Below, piece by piece: positions 62,301 to 64,000 of a DNA stretch of 64,000 nt. This DNA comes from Mycolicibacillus koreensis. GTDB lineage: Bacteria; Actinomycetota; Actinomycetes; Mycobacteriales; Mycobacteriaceae. Every line of letters starts with the position of its first letter. Within the stretch, counting starts at the first letter, position 1. The translations under genes were made by a program, and so were the position numbers. The DNA lies in the NCBI RefSeq assembly GCF_002104795.1, contig NZ_NCXO01000009.1, positions 1 through 64,000 on the forward strand. The letters run 5' to 3'. The notes below the pieces were generated by a model. That model was not told the origin of the DNA. It did not search any database and saw nothing but the letters and a program-made list of their open reading frames with translations.

Positions 62301-62901
62301 GCCGGTCGCGGTGTTCCGCTGCGACATGATCCTCGCCGACACCAGCTACGCCGGCCAGCTCAACCTGCCCGACATGTTCACCCGGACCATGTTCTCGTTG
62401 GTGGCCAGCGGGATCGCCCCCGGTTCGTTCTACGAGCTCGACTCCGAAGGCAACCGTCAGCGTGCCCACTACGACGGGCTGCCGGTGGAGTTCATCGCCG
62501 AGGCGATCACCACGCTGGGTGCCGGGCCTGCCGCCGGCGGGTTCTCCACCTACCACGTGATGAACCCCTGGGATGACGGCCTGGGCATGGACGAGTTCGT
62601 CGACTGGCTCATCGAGGCGGGCTACCCGATCACCCGGATCGCCGAGTATGGCGACTGGCTGCAACGGTTCGAGACCAGCCTGCGGGCGATGCCGGAACGG
62701 CAACGCAACGCCTCGCTGCTGCCGTTGCTGCACAACTACCAGAAGCCGGAGCCACCGATCCGCGGATCGATCGCCCCGACCGATCGGTTTCGGGCGGCGG
62801 TGCAGGAGGCGAAGGTCGGCGCGGACAAGGACATCCCGCATGTCACCCGGGCGGTCATCGTCAAATACATCACCGATCTGGAGCTGCTCGGACTGCTCTG
62901 A
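59392..62901 (+). CDS. Carboxylic acid reductase (FadD9-type, A-PCP-R)
   Basis: 1169 residues, equal to the M. tuberculosis FadD9 length. Reduces fatty or aromatic acids to aldehydes with ATP and NADPH. The adenylation domain (about 1-640) has [18 protein letters not shown] and [15 protein letters not shown]; the carrier domain (about 650-730) has the phosphopantetheine Ser in LGGDSLSAL; the reductase domain (about 750-1169) has the NADP fold [19 protein letters not shown] and the catalytic Tyr/Lys in [13 protein letters not shown]. It needs a phosphopantetheinyl transferase encoded elsewhere. GAGG 7 bases before the ATG. Possible repeats upstream; a strong terminator follows. Confidence 0.95.
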   Translation: MSVDAHDEEQLRRITTLADTDPQFAAAQPSPSVAAAVEEPGLTLAQTIQTVLDGYADRPALGQRKVEFVTDATGRTGVAALPEFETITYRELSDRVAAVAATWRAESVAPGDRVTVLGFTSVDYTVVDIALATTGAVSVPLQTSAAPAQLAPIVAETEPVVFAASVNNLSDAVPLVHDAPSVTRLVVFDYLDRVDEHREALESARTGLADTTVVVETLADVAARGATLPPAPASPADDSDDSLALLIYTSGSTGAPKGAMYPARNAAKMWRRSNKDWFGPSAASITLNFMPMSHVMGRGILYGTLANGGTAYFAARSDLSTFLEDLALVRPTELNFVPRIWEMLYQEFQSEVDRTLAAGGGERAEVEERVLAAQRKDQLGGRFIFVMTGSAPISDELKAWVSALVEQPVLNGYGSTEAGMVTFDGEVQRPPVLDYKLVDVPDLGYFATDHPFPRGELLLKTENMFPGYYKRPEVTAEVFDADGFYRTGDVVAEVGPDQLVYVDRRNNVLKLAQGEFVTVAKLEAVFGNSPLVRQIYIYGNSAQPYLLAVVVPTPEALEAHSLEDLKPMISASLQDVARETGLQSYEVPRDFLIEATPFTLENGLLTGIRKLAWPKLKAHYGERLEALYAELADSQANELNELRRNGADAPVLATVGRAAAALLGAASADISPDAHFTDLGGDSLSALTFANLLHEIYDIDVPVGVIVSPATHLADLAAYIETERQGSRRPTFASVHGRDAVEVAAADLTLDKFLDEATLAAAPSLPGPAEQVRTVLLTGATGFLGRYLALEWLERLDLVDGTLICVVRAKSDEEARARLDATFDSGDPKLWARYTELAAKHLQVLAGDKGEENLGLPVATWEHLADTVDVIVDPAALVNHVLPYSQLFGPNAAGTAELLRLALTGKQKPYTYVSTIGVGDQITPGEFTEDADVRVMSPVRAINDGYANGYGNSKWAGEVLLREAHDLCGLPVAVFRCDMILADTSYAGQLNLPDMFTRTMFSLVASGIAPGSFYELDSEGNRQRAHYDGLPVEFIAEAITTLGAGPAAGGFSTYHVMNPWDDGLGMDEFVDWLIEAGYPITRIAEYGDWLQRFETSLRAMPERQRNASLLPLLHNYQKPEPPIRGSIAPTDRFRAAVQEAKVGADKDIPHVTRAVIVKYITDLELLGLL

Positions 62902-62923
62902 GTCCCTCACGAGCTCACACGGG

Positions 62924-62963
62924 CCCACGCGCCCCGATTCGGCGTTGAATCGGGGCGCGCGGG
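62924..62963 (+). terminator. Strong terminator hairpin after carboxylic acid reductase
   Basis: CGCGCCCCGATTC (62928-62940) pairs perfectly with GAATCGGGGCGCG (62947-62959) around ggcgtt; one mismatch further out, CCC/GGG adds three pairs. It starts 26 bases after the stop and is followed by tctgttgg. Confidence 0.75.
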
Positions 62964-63021
62964 TCTGTTGGTGCGAGACGGACGCTGCGATCCGGGTCGG
63001 TGGGCGCCTCGTGGCGGGGTC

Positions 63022-63102
63022 GCTGCTGAAATCGACGCTAGATCCGGCGTTTTAGCCCGTTTTTCGGGCCTCTGTGTCCACCAGCGTGTCGATCTCAGCA
63101 GC
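63022..63102. repeat. 81-bp composite inverted repeat between convergent genes
   Basis: gctgctgaaatcgacgct (63022-63039) is the near-complement of agcgtgtcgatctcagcagc (63083-63102; one 2-base indel and one substitution). A second hairpin, GCCCG-TTTTT-CGGGC (63055-63069), lies in the centre. It ends 25 bases before the ruvB stop. It may be the ruvB terminator or a small dispersed palindromic element. Confidence 0.7.
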
Positions 63103-63127
63103 CATCGCGCCGATTTTGGGCGTCCGC

Positions 63128-64000
63128 CTACTCGAATAGGCCCTGCTGGCCGGCTCCGGCCGGGGGCACCAGCCCCAGATGCGTCCAGGCCGCCGGGGTG
63201 GCCACCCGCCCCCGGGGCGTTCGGGCGATCATGCCGGCCCGCACCAGAAACGGCTCGCACACCTCCTCGACGGTGGCGGCCTCCTCCCCCACCGCCACCG
63301 CCAGCGTCGACACGCCCACCGGGCCGCCACCGAAACTGCGGGTCAGCGCTGTGAGCACCGCGCGGTCGAGGCGATCAAGACCGAGCTCATCGACGTCGTA
63401 GACCTCCAGCGCCGCCTGGGCCACCCCGCGGGTGATCACCCCGTCGGCGCGCACCTCGGCGTAGTCACGCACCCGGCGCAGCAGCCGGTTGGCGATCCGC
63501 GGGGTGCCCCGCGACCGCCGGGCGATCTCCGCACCGGCCTCGGTGCCCAACTCAATACCCAGGATGCCCGCCGAGCGGGCCAGCACCCGTTCCAACTCCG
63601 CGGGCTCGTAGAAGTCCATGTGGGCGGTGAAGCCGAACCGATCGCGCAGCGGGCCGGTCAACGCCCCCGAGCGGGTGGTCGCCCCCACCAGGGTGAACGG
63701 CGCCACCTCCAACGGAATCGACGTCGCCCCAGGGCCTTTGCCGACCACCACGTCGACCCGGAAGTCCTCCATCGCCAGATACAGCATCTCTTCGGCGGGG
63801 CGGGCGATGCGGTGGATCTCGTCGATGAACAACACGTCGTGTTCGACCAGATTGGACAGCATCGCGGCCAGATCACCCGCTCGTTCGAGCGCCGGCCCGG
63901 AGGTGACCCGCAACGAGGAGCCCAGTTCGGCGGCGATGATCATCGCCAGTGAAGTTTTCCCGAGACCCGGCGGCCCCGACAACAGGATGTGATCCGGTGT
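63128..64000 (-). CDS. ruvB: Holliday junction branch-migration ATPase RuvB (5' end outside window)
   Basis: 290 C-terminal residues are present; about 50-60 N-terminal residues lie beyond position 64000. Walker A is [12 protein letters not shown], Walker [25 protein letters not shown], sensor 1 [11 protein letters not shown] and the Arg finger PLRDRFG; the winged-helix domain ends with [15 protein letters not shown]. With RuvA it drives branch migration. Convergent with the carboxylic acid reductase gene. Confidence 0.96.
   Translation of the reverse strand, partial: TPDHILLSGPPGLGKTSLAMIIAAELGSSLRVTSGPALERAGDLAAMLSNLVEHDVLFIDEIHRIARPAEEMLYLAMEDFRVDVVVGKGPGATSIPLEVAPFTLVGATTRSGALTGPLRDRFGFTAHMDFYEPAELERVLARSAGILGIELGTEAGAEIARRSRGTPRIANRLLRRVRDYAEVRADGVITRGVAQAALEVYDVDELGLDRLDRAVLTALTRSFGGGPVGVSTLAVAVGEEAATVEEVCEPFLVRAGMIARTPRGRVATPAAWTHLGLVPPAGAGQQGLFE

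Noticed and set aside
61783..62928. Minus-strand frame opposite the carboxylic acid reductase
   Set aside because: Antisense shadow in a GC-rich gene; no family motif.

Overview
This 64 kb window is high-GC (roughly 70%) chromosomal DNA of a Mycobacterium-group actinobacterium. The evidence is a PE-PPE-EsxM/EsxN cassette, a fadD9-type carboxylic acid reductase, a 13E12/DUF222 HNH protein, the Rv2531c-type decarboxylase, and long collinear runs of homologues of M. tuberculosis Rv1379-Rv1385 and Rv2531c-Rv2592c. The pyrimidine operon lies next to the aro/efp/nusB block; in M. tuberculosis these two blocks are far apart. I could not run database searches. Homologue names come from recall of protein sequences and gene order. 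I cannot name the species.

Layout. (1) 190-8858, minus: the de novo UMP operon pyrR-pyrB-pyrC-(small PH-like membrane protein)-carA-carB-pyrF, mostly with 4-bp start/stop overlaps. A PyrR-binding loop lies in the leader just upstream of the pyrR ribosome binding site. (2) 9067-14411: an accessory stretch with a methyltransferase, a serine hydrolase, a TetR-associated acyl-CoA-dehydrogenase-fold flavoenzyme with an FMN/NADH azoreductase, and an APH-fold kinase coupled to the decarboxylase. (3) 14408-29938, minus except one gene: decarboxylase, nusB, efp, pepQ, then the shikimate run aroQ-aroB-aroK-aroC, a prepilin-peptidase-like protein, aroE, mltG, ruvX, alaS and yjbQ. (4) 30066-39884: a two-domain ABM-like protein, an SOS-boxed HNH gene inserted before rarA, TM2 and DUF3097 proteins, a secreted membrane-anchored protein, MmcQ, aspS, SRPBCC and a zinc metallopeptidase. 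(5) 39994-45034: an insertion-like region with the ESX-5-type PE/PPE/Esx cassette (the esx pair is about 54% GC), a 525-bp AT-rich gap, and a class II aldolase-DapA operon divergent from an XRE-cupin regulator. (6) 45045-58685: secreted protein, hisS, glyoxalase-like hydrolase, two tandem cyclophilins, a truncated SecD paralogue, relA, apt, a lipoprotein and secF-secD-yajC. (7) 58850-64000: a small secreted repeat protein, carboxylic acid reductase and the 3' part of ruvB.

Regulation visible in the sequence. At least eleven genes have a TANNNT hexamer 6-8 bases before an ATG or GTG with no separate Shine-Dalgarno, the mycobacterial leaderless pattern. One of these starts is overlapped by a perfect LexA box. 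Clear dyads sit in the flavoenzyme promoter and between the XRE gene and the aldolase. Several strong hairpins close convergent or terminal transcription units.

The best candidates for something not well described are the truncated SecD paralogue downstream of two membrane-anchored cyclophilins, the compact back-to-back leaderless promoters, and the 25-residue-repeat secreted protein. None is proven novel from sequence alone.
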